64,000 nt of DNA from Actinomycetota bacterium (GTDB taxonomy: Bacteria; Actinomycetota; Nitriliruptoria; Nitriliruptorales; Nitriliruptoraceae): assembly GCA_019347575.1 (NCBI GenBank), contig JAHWKY010000011.1, positions 1 through 64,000 on the forward strand, given 5' to 3'. A program made the position numbers and the translations under genes. Under the pieces are notes generated by a model, which was not told the DNA's origin, made no database searches, and worked only from the letters and a program-made list of their open reading frames with translations. Numbering within the stretch: the first letter of the stretch is position 1; every line of letters starts with the position of its first letter. Below are positions 27,853 through 36,803 of the stretch, piece by piece.

Positions 27853-28425
27853 GTGATCTGGTGGCGTCGCGGCGAGCCCGCCCCGCAGGCGCTGCCGCCC
27901 ATCGCCGCACGGGAGGACGAGGACGTGGAGATGCTCGGGGCACGGGTCCTCGGCGGGGCCGATGACCCCTCCGTGCGCCCCGTGCGCCCCCCGCCCGCAT
28001 CGACCCGTACCGACCCCGGGTCCGAGCGCTCGCCCGGGAGTGGGTTCCACGTGGAACACGGCGATCGCGCCGCGGCCGGGCCGGTCGAGGGAGCCCGTCA
28101 GCCACCGATCGCGGATCCCGAGGCTCTGGCGTGGCGGTGGCGGCGGGGACAGCGCGAGCCACGACCGGCGCCCCCCACCGACGAGCACCAGGCCGTGACC
28201 GTCCGCCCCGTCGGCGCGCCCGTGACCGAGGACGCCCCCCGACACGGCGATGCCCCGGCGCCCCGCCCGCGCCAGTCGGCGCCGGTGCGGAGGGTCGGGG
28301 GCGGCGGATCGGCGCCGCGGGAGGAGCTCGAACGGGCGCGTCACCTCGCCACCGGCGCGTGGCAGCAGCCGCCCGAGGACGCCGCGCCCTGGGTGCGCAT
28401 CGCCGAGGAGCTGCGGCGCCCGTGA
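27853..28425 (+). CDS. Proline-rich protein of unknown function coupled to parA
   Basis: 190 residues from GTG 27853 (GGAGG upstream). The sequence is Pro/Arg-rich and largely disordered, without a recognised domain; it ends [23 protein letters not shown]. Its TGA overlaps the parA start (GTGA), which argues that it is translated. parS site 2 lies inside its coding sequence. An old spacer with an accidentally open frame is an alternative, since GC-rich DNA gives long ORFs. Confidence 0.5.
   Translation: MIWWRRGEPAPQALPPIAAREDEDVEMLGARVLGGADDPSVRPVRPPPASTRTDPGSERSPGSGFHVEHGDRAAAGPVEGARQPPIADPEALAWRWRRGQREPRPAPPTDEHQAVTVRPVGAPVTEDAPRHGDAPAPRPRQSAPVRRVGGGGSAPREELERARHLATGAWQQPPEDAAPWVRIAEELRRP
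28044..28057. promoter_or_regulatory. parS: parS site 2
   Basis: GTTCCACGTGGAAC, identical to site 1 and 855 bases from it, about 365 bases before parA. Confidence 0.85.
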
Positions 28426-29567
28426 ACGCCCCCACCAGCGAGGACCTGATCGCGGCCGTCCCATGGCCGAGACCCCGCGGTGAGGGCACGCCTCCCGAAC
28501 GGAGGGCCCGGGTCGTGGCGGTGGCCAACCAGAAGGGCGGGGTCGGCAAGACGACCACCGTCGTCTCGCTCGGGGCGGCGCTGGCCGAGGCTGGCGTCGC
28601 GGTGCTCGTGGTCGACCTCGACCCTCAGGGCAACGCCACCACCGGCCTGGGGCTGCGGGGCCACGGGGCGGCGGTGAGCTCGTACGAGGTGCTGGTGGAC
28701 GGCCTCGGTCTCACGGAGGCGGCGACCGCCACCGAGGTCGCGGGGCTCGACTGCGTCCCCTCCAGCCTCGACCTCGCCGGGGCCGAGATCGAGCTCGTGT
28801 CCGCCTTCTCGCGCGAGCAGCGCCTGCAGCGCCAGCTCGACCCGGTCCGCGACCGCTACGACGTCGTGCTGATCGACTGCCCCCCGTCGCTGGGCCTGCT
28901 CACGGTCAACGCGCTCACCGCCGCGGACGAGGTCCTCGTCCCCATCCAGTGCGAGTACTACGCGCTCGAGGGGCTCGGTCAGCTCCTACGCACCGTCGAG
29001 CTCGTCCGTCGCAACCTCAACCCCGACCTGGCGGTGGGTGGTGTCGTGCTCACCATGTTCGACGCGCGGACCAAGCTCAGCCAGCAGGTCGTGGACGAGG
29101 TGCGGGAACACTTCGGTGACGCCGTGCACGACACGATCATCCCCCGCACGGTGCGCCTGTCGGAGGCACCGGGGTTCGGTCAGCCCATCACCGTGTTCGA
29201 CCCGACCAGCCGCGGGGCGCGCGCCTACGCGCGGCTGGCGCAGGAGGTGGGGCACCGCCTGGGGGTGCTGGAGCGACCAGGGGAGGCAGGCTCCGCCCTC
29301 GACCGCCTCCTCGCGCCCACCGGAGCGACCGACCCTGTATCGGAGGCGGCCGGGACGGTCAGCGAGGAGGCCGATCCCGCCCCCGAGGTCGGCGAGCAGG
29401 CGGAACGCACCCAGAGCGCTTCTACGCCCCGTTCTGACCGACCCCAGGGCGATCCCCTCGGGCCGTCTGAGCCCGACACGACGCCTCCCGCCCCCGAGAC
29501 CGGGGTCCCGTGGTCCGAGCCCCACCCGACATCTCCCGCATCCTGGTACGGAGGGACCCCCCGATGA
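28422..29567 (+). CDS. parA: Chromosome-partitioning ATPase ParA
   Basis: 381 residues. Deviant Walker [21 protein letters not shown]' [15 protein letters not shown], Walker [15 protein letters not shown]. Forms an ATP-dependent gradient on DNA that moves ParB-parS complexes. GTG 28422 overlaps the upstream stop. The last 100 residues (after RLGVLERP) are an acidic, Pro-rich low-complexity tail not present in most ParA proteins. It overlaps parB as ATGA. Confidence 0.95.
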   Translation: MNAPTSEDLIAAVPWPRPRGEGTPPERRARVVAVANQKGGVGKTTTVVSLGAALAEAGVAVLVVDLDPQGNATTGLGLRGHGAAVSSYEVLVDGLGLTEAATATEVAGLDCVPSSLDLAGAEIELVSAFSREQRLQRQLDPVRDRYDVVLIDCPPSLGLLTVNALTAADEVLVPIQCEYYALEGLGQLLRTVELVRRNLNPDLAVGGVVLTMFDARTKLSQQVVDEVREHFGDAVHDTIIPRTVRLSEAPGFGQPITVFDPTSRGARAYARLAQEVGHRLGVLERPGEAGSALDRLLAPTGATDPVSEAAGTVSEEADPAPEVGEQAERTQSASTPRSDRPQGDPLGPSEPDTTPPAPETGVPWSEPHPTSPASWYGGTPR

Positions 29568-30463
29568 GCAACCGACCCGGCGGTCTCGGCCGCGGCCTGG
29601 CCGCCCTCATCCCCCCGGGCACGGGCCCCGTGCTGGTGGAGGTGCCGATCAGCGCGGTGAGCCCCAACCCGCGCCAGCCGCGCGGGGTGTTCGACACCGA
29701 CGAGCTCGAGGAGCTCGCCACCTCCATCGCCGACGTCGGGCTGCTGCAACCCATCATCGTGCGACCGCTGGGCGACCAGCGCTACGAGCTCGTCGCCGGG
29801 GAGCGACGGCTGCGCGCGAGCAAGCTCGCGGGACTGACCCGGATCCCCGCGATCGTGCGCGAGACCAAGGAGGAGAACCGCCTCAAGGAAGCCCTGATCG
29901 AGAACGTCCACCGCGTCGACCTCAACCCCCTCGAGGAGGCCGCCGCCTACCGCCAACTGCTCGACGATTTCGGGATCACCCAGGACGAGCTGAGCCAGCG
30001 CATCGGCAAGAGCCGCCCCAGCATCTCCAACAGCCTGCGGCTGCTGTCGCTGCCTCCGGCGGTGCAGCGTCGGGTCGCCGCCGGGGTGCTGTCCGCGGGC
30101 CACGCCAAGGCCCTGCTCGCGCTCGAGAGCCGCAGCGCGCAGGAACGGCTCGCGGAGCGGGTCGTGGCCGAGGGTCTGTCGGTCCGCGCTACCGAGGAGG
30201 CGGCACGTCTGGCCCTGATCGACGACGAGGACGCGGCCGCGACCTCGGGGCGCTCGGGGCGATCCCGACGCCCCCTCAACGCTCCTGGCCTGCAGGAGCT
30301 GGAGGAGACCCTGAGCGATGCGCTGCAGGCGCGGGTGCGCATCTCGATGGGGGCACGACGGGGCCGGGTTCAGATCGACTTCGCTTCGGTCGATGACCTG
30401 GAGCGGATCGTGGGCACCATCACCCGTGGCCTGTCCGCGGTGGAGGCCCTCGAGGAGGGCTGA
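29564..30463 (+). CDS. parB: Chromosome-partitioning protein ParB
   Basis: 299 residues from ATG 29564. N-terminal ParA-contact segment [18 protein letters not shown]-binding box GERRLRAS and [17 protein letters not shown] (box II with ENVHR in place of ENxQR), HTH with [21 protein letters not shown], dimerising C-terminus. As a CTP switch it loads at parS and slides. The two parS sites upstream and the ATGA coupling with parA fit a standard par operon. Confidence 0.95.
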   Translation: MSNRPGGLGRGLAALIPPGTGPVLVEVPISAVSPNPRQPRGVFDTDELEELATSIADVGLLQPIIVRPLGDQRYELVAGERRLRASKLAGLTRIPAIVRETKEENRLKEALIENVHRVDLNPLEEAAAYRQLLDDFGITQDELSQRIGKSRPSISNSLRLLSLPPAVQRRVAAGVLSAGHAKALLALESRSAQERLAERVVAEGLSVRATEEAARLALIDDEDAAATSGRSGRSRRPLNAPGLQELEETLSDALQARVRISMGARRGRVQIDFASVDDLERIVGTITRGLSAVEALEEG

Positions 30464-30490
30464 AACACCCTCCGCCACAACTGGGAGTAA

Positions 30491-30510
30491 CTTCCAGTCC
30501 GGGCTGGAAG
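30491..30510. terminator. Bidirectional terminator between parB and rpiA
   Basis: CTTCCAG and CTGGAAG pair around a six-base loop between the convergent stop codons at 30463 and 30515. No U-run; a factor-assisted or intrinsic hairpin terminator for both genes is inferred. Confidence 0.5.
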
Positions 30511-30514
30511 ATCC

Positions 30515-31198
30515 TCAGCGGGTCTCCGCGGGCCGCGTGAGGCGCTCGATCGTGCCGTCGGCGCGCCCGAGCAACGCCTCGGTGGCCAACCCCACGAACA
30601 GCCCGCAGCACACCACCCCCGGCGTAGCGGTGAGGATCGCATCGGTGCTCGCCGGATCGGCGAGGCCGCCGGGGAAGCGGGCATCGAGCACGACGTTGCC
30701 GTTGTCGGTGCGGTACGCCCCGTCGCCCCGGGCCCTGACCGTGAACCCCAGGCGCTCGAGCGTGCGGGTGACCGGCCCGACGGCGAAGGGGACCACCTCG
30801 ACCGGCAAGGGGAAGGAGTCAGCGAGGGCGTCGACCACCTTGTCGGGCGTGGCGATGACGACGAAGCGGTCGCACAGCGTCGCCACGACCTTCTCACGCA
30901 GAAGTGCTCCGCCTCCGCCCTTCGTCAGGGCCAGCTCGCCGGTCAGCTCGTCGGCACCGTCCACACCGAGGTCGAGGCGCTCCACCTTGCCCGGATCGAG
31001 CAGCCCGATCCCGAGCTCGCGGCAGCGTGCGGCCGTGGCCTCGCTGGTCGGTACCCCCGCGACCGTCGCGCCGCGCGCGGCGAGGGCGTCGAGGAAGTGG
31101 GCGACCGTCGAGCCCGTACCCAGGCCCAGGACCATGCCGTCCTCGACGAGCTCGGCGGCGGCCGCGCCGGCCGCGCGTTTGCCCATGTCGTCAGCCAC
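30515..31198 (-). CDS. rpiA: Ribose-5-phosphate isomerase A
   Basis: 227 residues from GTG 31198 with GGAGG six bases before. Signature motifs: GLGTGSTVAHF for phosphate binding, DLGVDGADEL, ALTKGGGGALLREKVVA (catalytic Lys and Glu region). Interconverts ribose-5-phosphate and ribulose-5-phosphate in the pentose phosphate pathway. Minus strand, 27 bases behind the HAD-hydrolase gene. Confidence 0.95.
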   Translation of the reverse strand: MADDMGKRAAGAAAAELVEDGMVLGLGTGSTVAHFLDALAARGATVAGVPTSEATAARCRELGIGLLDPGKVERLDLGVDGADELTGELALTKGGGGALLREKVVATLCDRFVVIATPDKVVDALADSFPLPVEVVPFAVGPVTRTLERLGFTVRARGDGAYRTDNGNVVLDARFPGGLADPASTDAILTATPGVVCCGLFVGLATEALLGRADGTIERLTRPAETR

Positions 31199-31225
31199 CG
31201 CGGCCCTCCGTGACGGGCCGCGACC

Positions 31226-31927
31226 CTACCCGTGCTCCTCGTCGGCGACGGGCCACGAGCGCACCAGGGTCGCGAGCTCGCCGAGGCCGTCGAGGACGAG
31301 ATCGGTCTCGACCTCCTCGGGCAGGTCCTGCAGCCGACCCCAGGGACCGCGACGCAGCCAGCACGTCGACAACCCCGCGGCGGCGGCGGGCAGGATGTCG
31401 TTGTCGACCCGATCCCCGACGTACAGGACCTCCGCAGAGGGCACCTCCGCGATCGCGACGACGGCCTCGAAGAAGCCCGGATCGGGCTTCTCGACGCCGA
31501 TCCCATCGCTCGTGACGACCTCGTCGGCACCCAGATCGAGCGCGCGGAGCTGCTCGCGCCGTCGCTGCGGCTGGTTGCCGGCGAGCACCGTCCGCAGCCC
31601 GGCGTCGGCGAGCTCGACGAGGCAGGCGCGCACATCGGGGTACACGTCACTGAGCAGGAAGCCGCCGTAGCGGTCCTCGTGCGTGGCGGACAGCTCGCGC
31701 CAGTCGGTGTTGGGTGCGACCTCTGCCAGTGCCAGCTCGTGATCGAGGCCCTGGACGATGGCCGCGCCCATCACGGCGTGGAGGGTGAAGGGCGAGACCC
31801 CGAGCAGCTCGGCCCACACCGACCAGACGCGCGTCTCATCGATCACCACCTCGCCGATGTCGAACACGACCGCGCGAGGAGGCGGGTTGACCGGCGGCTC
31901 CAACTCAGTGGCCCCGTTCACGACCAC
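31226..31927 (-). CDS. HAD-superfamily hydrolase
   Basis: 233 residues from GTG 31927. HAD motif I VVFDIGEVVID (nucleophile Asp; Gly instead of the usual second Asp), motif II region TVLAGNQPQ, motif III Lys in GVEKPDPGFF, motif IV VLYVGDRVDNDI. The cap is of the helical type. This fits a phosphatase/haloacid-dehalogenase-like enzyme; the substrate is unknown. It lies directly behind the Ddl-type gene (adjacent bases) and before rpiA, in one transcription unit with the aminotransferase. Confidence 0.8.
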   Translation of the reverse strand: MVVNGATELEPPVNPPPRAVVFDIGEVVIDETRVWSVWAELLGVSPFTLHAVMGAAIVQGLDHELALAEVAPNTDWRELSATHEDRYGGFLLSDVYPDVRACLVELADAGLRTVLAGNQPQRRREQLRALDLGADEVVTSDGIGVEKPDPGFFEAVVAIAEVPSAEVLYVGDRVDNDILPAAAAGLSTCWLRRGPWGRLQDLPEEVETDLVLDGLGELATLVRSWPVADEEHG

Positions 31928-32854
31928 TCAGGCCGTGGCCAGCTCGACGAGCCGCGCGCACAGATCGGTGAACGACGACCCCGCGGCCTGGGCTGCCAGC
32001 GGCAGCAGCGACGTCTCGGTCAGTCCCGGGCAGGTGTCCAACTCGAGGATCCACGGTCGGCCCTCGGCATCGACGATCAGGTCCGCACGCGACACGTGCC
32101 GCGCCCCGACGGCGTCGAAGGCGGTCACCGCGGTGGCGTTGCAGCGCTCGAGCACCTCGGGATCGAGCCTGGCGGGGACGTGGAACTCGGTGGCACCGGC
32201 CGTGTAGCGCGCGGCGAAGTCGTAGACGCCCTCCTTCGGCTGGATCTCCACAGCGGGCAGCGGTTCGCCATCGAGGACCGAGACGGCGACCTCGGTGCCG
32301 GGGACGAAGCGTTCGATGAGCACCCGGTCGGCGTAGGAGAAGCCCCCCACGATGGCGGCAGGCAGGTCGCTGACCTCCTGGGCGTAGGACAGTCCCAGCG
32401 ACGACCCACCGTTGGCGGGCTTGACGACCAGCGGCAACCCGAGTTCGCCGGCGATGCGCTCCACGGCAGCCGATGCGCCCATCTCGCGGAACGCCGACTG
32501 GCTGAGCGCGACGTGCTCGGGCACGGACAGACCGGCGCGGCGGTACACGCCGTGCGCGATCGACTTGTCCCAGGCCAGTGCCGAAGCCAGCGCGTCCGGC
32601 CCGGTGTAGGGCACGTCGAGGACCTCGAGGATCGACTGGATCGTGCCGTCCTCGCCCGCCGCCCCGTGCAGGGCCAGGAACGCGAGGTCGAAGCCGCCCT
32701 CGGACAGCCGCGGGACCAGATCGCGGTCGACATCGAGGCGGGTGACCTGGTGTCCGACGTCCACCAGGGCGTCCGCGACCCGGCTCCCGGAGCGCAGACT
32801 GACCTCGCGCTCGAGCGAGATGCCTCCGGCGAGGACGGCGATGTGCAGGCTCAC
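31928..32854 (-). CDS. ddl: D-alanine-D-alanine ligase-type ATP-grasp enzyme
   Basis: 308 residues, GTG 32854 overlapping the aminotransferase stop as GTGA. ATP-grasp with GGISLEREVSLRSG, HGAAGEDGTIQ, KPANGGSSLG, and the C-terminal metal motif ELDTCPGLTETSLLP. In characterised Ddl this last motif is E-x-N-T-x-P-G; here Asn is Asp. Ddl joins two D-alanines for peptidoglycan. The change in a Mg ligand and the link to an aminotransferase leave open another D-amino-acid or dipeptide ligase activity. Confidence 0.85.
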   Translation of the reverse strand: MSLHIAVLAGGISLEREVSLRSGSRVADALVDVGHQVTRLDVDRDLVPRLSEGGFDLAFLALHGAAGEDGTIQSILEVLDVPYTGPDALASALAWDKSIAHGVYRRAGLSVPEHVALSQSAFREMGASAAVERIAGELGLPLVVKPANGGSSLGLSYAQEVSDLPAAIVGGFSYADRVLIERFVPGTEVAVSVLDGEPLPAVEIQPKEGVYDFAARYTAGATEFHVPARLDPEVLERCNATAVTAFDAVGARHVSRADLIVDAEGRPWILELDTCPGLTETSLLPLAAQAAGSSFTDLCARLVELATA

Positions 32855-34143
32855 AGCGGACCTCCCGGCTGCTCACGTCGGCGCGGTCTGGGCTCGGGCC
32901 TCGCCTCGCCGCCGTAGACCGCTTCGACCAGCTCGATCTCCTCGTGCAGCAGCTCACCGAGCCGGACGATGCCCTCGTGGATGCGCTCTGGGGTCGGGAA
33001 CGAGTAGCACAGGCGCAGCTGGCCACCGCCCTGACCGTCGGCGTAGAAGCCGCGTCCGGGGACGTAGGCCACGCGGTGCTGGATGGCCTTGGCGAGCAGC
33101 GCGGACGTGTCGATGCCGGTGGGCAGCGTGACCCACACGTAGAAACCGCCGGTCGGCCGGGTCCAGCTGCAACCGGACGGGAACTCGCTCGCCAGCGCGC
33201 CGAGCATCGCCTCGGCACGTTCGCGGTAGACCTCTCGGAAGCGCTTGATCTGCTCCGCCCAGGGCTGCCGGGTCAGCCAGGTCTCGACCACCATCTGGGT
33301 GAGGCTGGACGGGCACAGGTCCGCGGCTTCGCGCAGCAGGACGAGCTTGTCGCGGATGGGGGTCGGGGCGGCGATCCAGCCGATACGCGCCCCGGGCGCG
33401 AACGTCTTCGAGACCGTGCCCACGTACACCACCCGGTCGGGGATGAGGTCGAGGAACGCGGGCCACGTCTGCCCCTCGAAGTCCAGCAGTCCGTAGGGGT
33501 TGTCCTCGAGGACGACGAGGTCGGACTGCTCCACGATCGCGGCGACGCGCTCGCGGCGCGCGGGGGACAGCGAGACCCCGGCGGGGTTCTGGTGGTTGGG
33601 GACGGTGTAGAGGAACTTGACGCGCCGGCCCTCCGCCGCGATCTGCGCGAGCGTGTCCTCGAGCGCCTCGGGGAGGATGCCGTCGTCGTCCATGGCGACG
33701 TGGCGGACGTCGGCTCGGTGCGACGCCAGCGCCCCGAGCGCCCCGACGTAGGTCGGGCCCTCGCACAGCACAACGTCACCGTCGTCGACGAACACCTTGG
33801 TGACCAGCTCGAGTCCCTGCTGGCCGCCGACGGTGACGACGAGGTCGTCGGCGTGCGCCCCGATGCCCTCGAGTGCCATCACGTCGACCAGCCGCTCACG
33901 CAGCTCGGGACGCCCCTGGCCGATGCCGTACTGCAGCGCGGTCACGCCGTGGTCGCGCACGACCTCGCTGACCACCTCCTCGACCGCCTGCAGGTCGAGC
34001 GCCGCCGTGTAGGGCATGCCCCCGGCGAACGAGACGATCTCGGGTCTGCTCGCGACCGCGAAGAGCGCCCGGATCTCGGAGGCGGCCATGCCACGGACCC
34101 GCATCGCGTACCGCTCGAGGTAGGGGTCGGTGTCGAGGCGCAA
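32851..34143 (-). CDS. PLP-dependent class I/II aminotransferase (LysN/2-aminoadipate type)
   Basis: 430 residues from TTG 34143, or ATG 34104 (weak signals for both). Fold type I: IVSFAGGMP, ALQYGIGQGRPELRERL, TVGGQQGLELVTKVF, VPNHQNPAGVSLSPARRERV, PLP Lys in GTVSKTFAPGARIGWI, final RLCYSFPTPERI. Sequence features match the 2-aminoadipate / aromatic / broad-specificity branch (LysN, KAT-like). Donor and acceptor not deducible. Translationally coupled to the ligase downstream, so it may provide or remove an amino acid for that reaction. Confidence 0.85.
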   Translation of the reverse strand: MRLDTDPYLERYAMRVRGMAASEIRALFAVASRPEIVSFAGGMPYTAALDLQAVEEVVSEVVRDHGVTALQYGIGQGRPELRERLVDVMALEGIGAHADDLVVTVGGQQGLELVTKVFVDDGDVVLCEGPTYVGALGALASHRADVRHVAMDDDGILPEALEDTLAQIAAEGRRVKFLYTVPNHQNPAGVSLSPARRERVAAIVEQSDLVVLEDNPYGLLDFEGQTWPAFLDLIPDRVVYVGTVSKTFAPGARIGWIAAPTPIRDKLVLLREAADLCPSSLTQMVVETWLTRQPWAEQIKRFREVYRERAEAMLGALASEFPSGCSWTRPTGGFYVWVTLPTGIDTSALLAKAIQHRVAYVPGRGFYADGQGGGQLRLCYSFPTPERIHEGIVRLGELLHEEIELVEAVYGGEARPEPRPRRREQPGGPL

Positions 34144-34203
34144 GGCGGGTTCCGGAGGCAGGGGTAGTCTCGGCCACTGTACCGGCGAGGAGCAGCGGCG
34201 ATC

Positions 34204-34374
34204 GTGGCAGGCACGCCCCAGGAACCGCCAGAGGCAGCGATCTCGGAGCTCCGCTACGTCGCGCCGGGAGGGTGGCGCCGGGCGCTGGTCGGCCTGTTGT
34301 TCGGGGCGGCGATCGGGGCGGCCGCGGCGCTGGTGCTCCCGCGCGACGAAGGGCCGCGACGGAACCGCCCTTGA
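34204..34374 (+). CDS. Small single-helix membrane protein
   Basis: 56 residues from GTG 34204: PPEAAISELRYVAPGGWRR, a hydrophobic helix ALVGLLFGAAIGAAAALVL and a short basic end. Its stop overlaps the TTG start of the GNAT gene (TTGA), which supports translation of both. No family recognised. Confidence 0.55.
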   Translation: MAGTPQEPPEAAISELRYVAPGGWRRALVGLLFGAAIGAAAALVLPRDEGPRRNRP

Positions 34375-35042
34375 GCCGCCCCGTCGCAGCGCTGTCCGCC
34401 GATCACCTCGACCGGCTGCCGGGGCGTTGCGCGGCGTGCCTGTTCTGGGAGTTGGGCCGGCCCCGACCCGATCCGCGCGTCCCGTCCGACGGCGACGAGC
34501 TCGCGGGCGATGCCAGGGTCCAGAAGGGAGCGTGGATCACGGCGCAGACGCTCGACGGCTTCCCTCCGGGCAGGGTCGTCGTCCGCGACGGTCAGGTCGC
34601 CGCCTTCGCGCTGTTCGGCGCCCCCGGGACGTTCGCTCGTCGGCGTCACCCCGTCCCACCTTCCTCGGACGACGCGCTGTTCCTCGCGACGATCCGGGTC
34701 GGGGCAGCGGCACGGGGCGGGGGACTGGGCAAGCTGCTGCTGCGTGAGTCGATCCGGGCCGCGGTCGAGTCGGATCTGCGAGCGGTCGAGGCCTACGGCG
34801 ATCGGCGCTTCCGCGACCACGACTGCGTGCTGCCGTCGCAGTGGCTGCTGCACCACGGTTTCGAGGTGCACGCCGAGCACCCTCGGTACCCGCTGCTCCG
34901 GCTCGAGGTCAAGCGCACCCTGCGCTGGGCCGAGTCGCTGGAGCAGGCCTTCGACGAGATCCTCGAGCGCATGCCGCGACGCGTCCCCGTACCGCAACAG
35001 GCGCCGATGCCACGCAGCGGTAGCACCCGCGTGGACGGATGA
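34371..35042 (+). CDS. GNAT-family N-acetyltransferase
   Basis: 223 residues from TTG 34371. An N-terminal part has CAACLFWELG, followed by the acetyl-CoA binding core ATIRVGAAARGGGLGKLLLRESI (R/Q-x-x-G-x-G/A pattern as ARGGGLG) and LLHHGFEVHAEHP. Target is unknown. In mycobacteria a conserved gene also occurs between cwlM and parB; this GNAT gene is in that position. The Cys pair near the start may bind metal. Confidence 0.75.
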   Translation: MSRPVAALSADHLDRLPGRCAACLFWELGRPRPDPRVPSDGDELAGDARVQKGAWITAQTLDGFPPGRVVVRDGQVAAFALFGAPGTFARRRHPVPPSSDDALFLATIRVGAAARGGGLGKLLLRESIRAAVESDLRAVEAYGDRRFRDHDCVLPSQWLLHHGFEVHAEHPRYPLLRLEVKRTLRWAESLEQAFDEILERMPRRVPVPQQAPMPRSGSTRVDG

Positions 35043-35110
35043 CGGGACCCATCCGATGTGAGGGTGTCATGCCTGCCTCCTGGAGGGGGAGGGGCCGGCG
35101 TTGCGCCTGG

Positions 35111-36178
35111 TCATCCCCCCCGCACGTAGGCGTCGAGTGCCCCGATCAGCGCGTCGGCGATGGTGTCCTGGTACTCGCTATCGGCGAGGCGCAGGCCCTC
35201 GTCGGGGTGGGTCAGGAACCCGGGTTCGACCACGACCGCCGGGGCCCGCGTCTCGCGGAGGATGGTCGAGGCCGCGGGATGGGCGCGGCAGTTCGGGGCA
35301 CCGGTGGCCGCAGCCAGCGCGTCGACCGCGCGCTCGGCGAGCTCACAGCCGGCCTCCGATCGTGACTGCGCGGTTCCGAAGTAGTACGCGGCTGCCCCAC
35401 AGGCGTTGGGCGATGCGAGTCCGTTGAGGTGCAGCGACACGACGAGTTCGACCCCCTCGTCGTTCGCGAGCCGCGCGCGCCGGGACGGCGACGGGGTGTT
35501 GCTGGGCCCCCGGGACAGGATCGCCTGGCCTCCGAGCGCGATCAGCCGCCCCACCACCCGGTTCGCGAGCTGCCACGCGATCTCGTGCTCCGGTGTGCCG
35601 TCGGGACCGACGACGCCGGGATCGCTGGGACCGTGGGCGGGATCGACGAGCAGGCGGACGCCCACGAGCGAGCCCTGTCGGCCCCGCCGCAGGCCTTCAC
35701 GTTCCTTCACCGCGACCGCGGGGGCGGACTGGTGCTGGCGGTGCAGTCTGCGCAGCGCGCTCAGGGTGTCGGACCCGGCGATGCCATCGACCGGCAGCCC
35801 GACGTTGAGCTGAAAGTCCCGTACCGCACGTTCGGTGTCGGGTCCGTAGATCCCGTCCATGTTGCCCGCATCGAAGCCGAGGTGGTTGAGACGGGACTGC
35901 AGCTCGCGGACGTCGTCGCCCCGCAGCATGGGATGACGCGCGTAGAGCGTGCGGTCGCCGAGGTCGTAGCCGGCCTCCACCAGGATCCGCCACGTGTCGG
36001 GGCCGACGACCCCGTCGGCGACGAGGCCGCGCCCCTGCTGGAAGGCCCGCACCGCCGCCTCCGTGCCAGCATCGAACACGCCACGGTCGTCGCTGCCGAT
36101 GTCGAGAGCGAGGTCGGCCAGCCGGCGCTGGACGTCCTCCACCTCGGGTCCCGCGGAGTCGCGGCGGATCACCTGCAT
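35111..36178 (-). CDS. cwlM: CwlM-type N-acetylmuramoyl-L-alanine amidase family protein
   Basis: 355 residues from ATG 36178, no signal peptide. Two peptidoglycan-binding (PG_binding_1) repeats (DSAGPEVEDVQRRLADL ... DGVVGPDTWR and GDDVRELQSRLNHLGF ... DGIYGPDTERAV), then Amidase_3 with LLVDPAHGPSDPG, EHEIAWQLA, VVSLHLNG and VVVEPGFLTHP giving H-E-H-E ligands. In mycobacteria CwlM is cytoplasmic and, when phosphorylated, stimulates MurA. Absence of a signal, the trxA/trxB context and the nearby kinase make the regulatory role likely here too. Confidence 0.85.
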   Translation of the reverse strand: MQVIRRDSAGPEVEDVQRRLADLALDIGSDDRGVFDAGTEAAVRAFQQGRGLVADGVVGPDTWRILVEAGYDLGDRTLYARHPMLRGDDVRELQSRLNHLGFDAGNMDGIYGPDTERAVRDFQLNVGLPVDGIAGSDTLSALRRLHRQHQSAPAVAVKEREGLRRGRQGSLVGVRLLVDPAHGPSDPGVVGPDGTPEHEIAWQLANRVVGRLIALGGQAILSRGPSNTPSPSRRARLANDEGVELVVSLHLNGLASPNACGAAAYYFGTAQSRSEAGCELAERAVDALAAATGAPNCRAHPAASTILRETRAPAVVVEPGFLTHPDEGLRLADSEYQDTIADALIGALDAYVRGG

Positions 36179-36276
36179 GCGCGGAGGTTACGGCGCCCCC
36201 ATGAGCGTGCGGTCTTCTCGGAAACCCGCGCCGCTCGGTGGCGTGAGGGGCGTGGGCAGGTGCGTGCGCTGTCCCC

Positions 36277-36341
36277 CGGAAACCCTCGCCTTCGGTGGTT
36301 TCCGTTGCACTTCGGAAACCACCGAGCGGCGAGGGTTTCCG
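36277..36341. terminator. Long imperfect inverted repeat behind trxA
   Basis: Arms 36277-36303 and 36314-36341: GGAAACCCTCGCC with its complement outside, GGTGGTTTCC with its complement inside, a TTC/GAGC bulge and a ten-base loop. It begins 15 bases after the trxA stop. Terminator or mobile palindromic unit; related half-sites lie at 36218 and 62975. Confidence 0.5.
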
Positions 36342-36355
36342 AGAAAGCGTGGCGG

Positions 36356-36679
36356 CTACGGCAGGACGTCAGAGATATCCGAGAGGAGTTGTTCCTTGCC
36401 GCGGGCGCCGACGATGCGCTTGATGGGCTCGCCGTCCTTGAAGAGCATCAGCGTGGGGATGGACATGATCCCGTACTGGCGGGCGGTCTGCGGGTTCTCG
36501 TCCACGTTCAGCTTCATGACCTTGAGCGTGTCGCGCTGCTCGTTGCCGATCTCGTCGACGATCGGGCTGACCATCCGGCACGGGCCGCACCACTCGGCCC
36601 AGAAGTCGACCAGGACGGGCTTGTCGGCCTCGAGGACCTCCTGCTTCCACTGGTCGTCGGTGACCGGTACCGAACCCAT
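36356..36679 (-). CDS. trxA: Thioredoxin
   Basis: 107 residues from ATG 36679 (AGAGG upstream). Active site [10 protein letters not shown], cis-Pro in [13 protein letters not shown], and Asp in VDFWAEW. Reduces disulfides with electrons from TrxB. Located next to trxB and cwlM, in the same order as mycobacterial trxC/trxB2. Confidence 0.95.
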   Translation of the reverse strand: MGSVPVTDDQWKQEVLEADKPVLVDFWAEWCGPCRMVSPIVDEIGNEQRDTLKVMKLNVDENPQTARQYGIMSIPTLMLFKDGEPIKRIVGARGKEQLLSDISDVLP

Positions 36680-36803
36680 GGTCGTGCCTCTCGCTCGTGA
36701 ACGTGTCGGCGGGGGAACGCGGTGAGGGCGGTGGGTTGTTCCCGCGTCCACCGTTCAGCGTAGACCGGTACCCCGCGTACCCCGGTGACCGGAAGAGCGT
36801 GAC

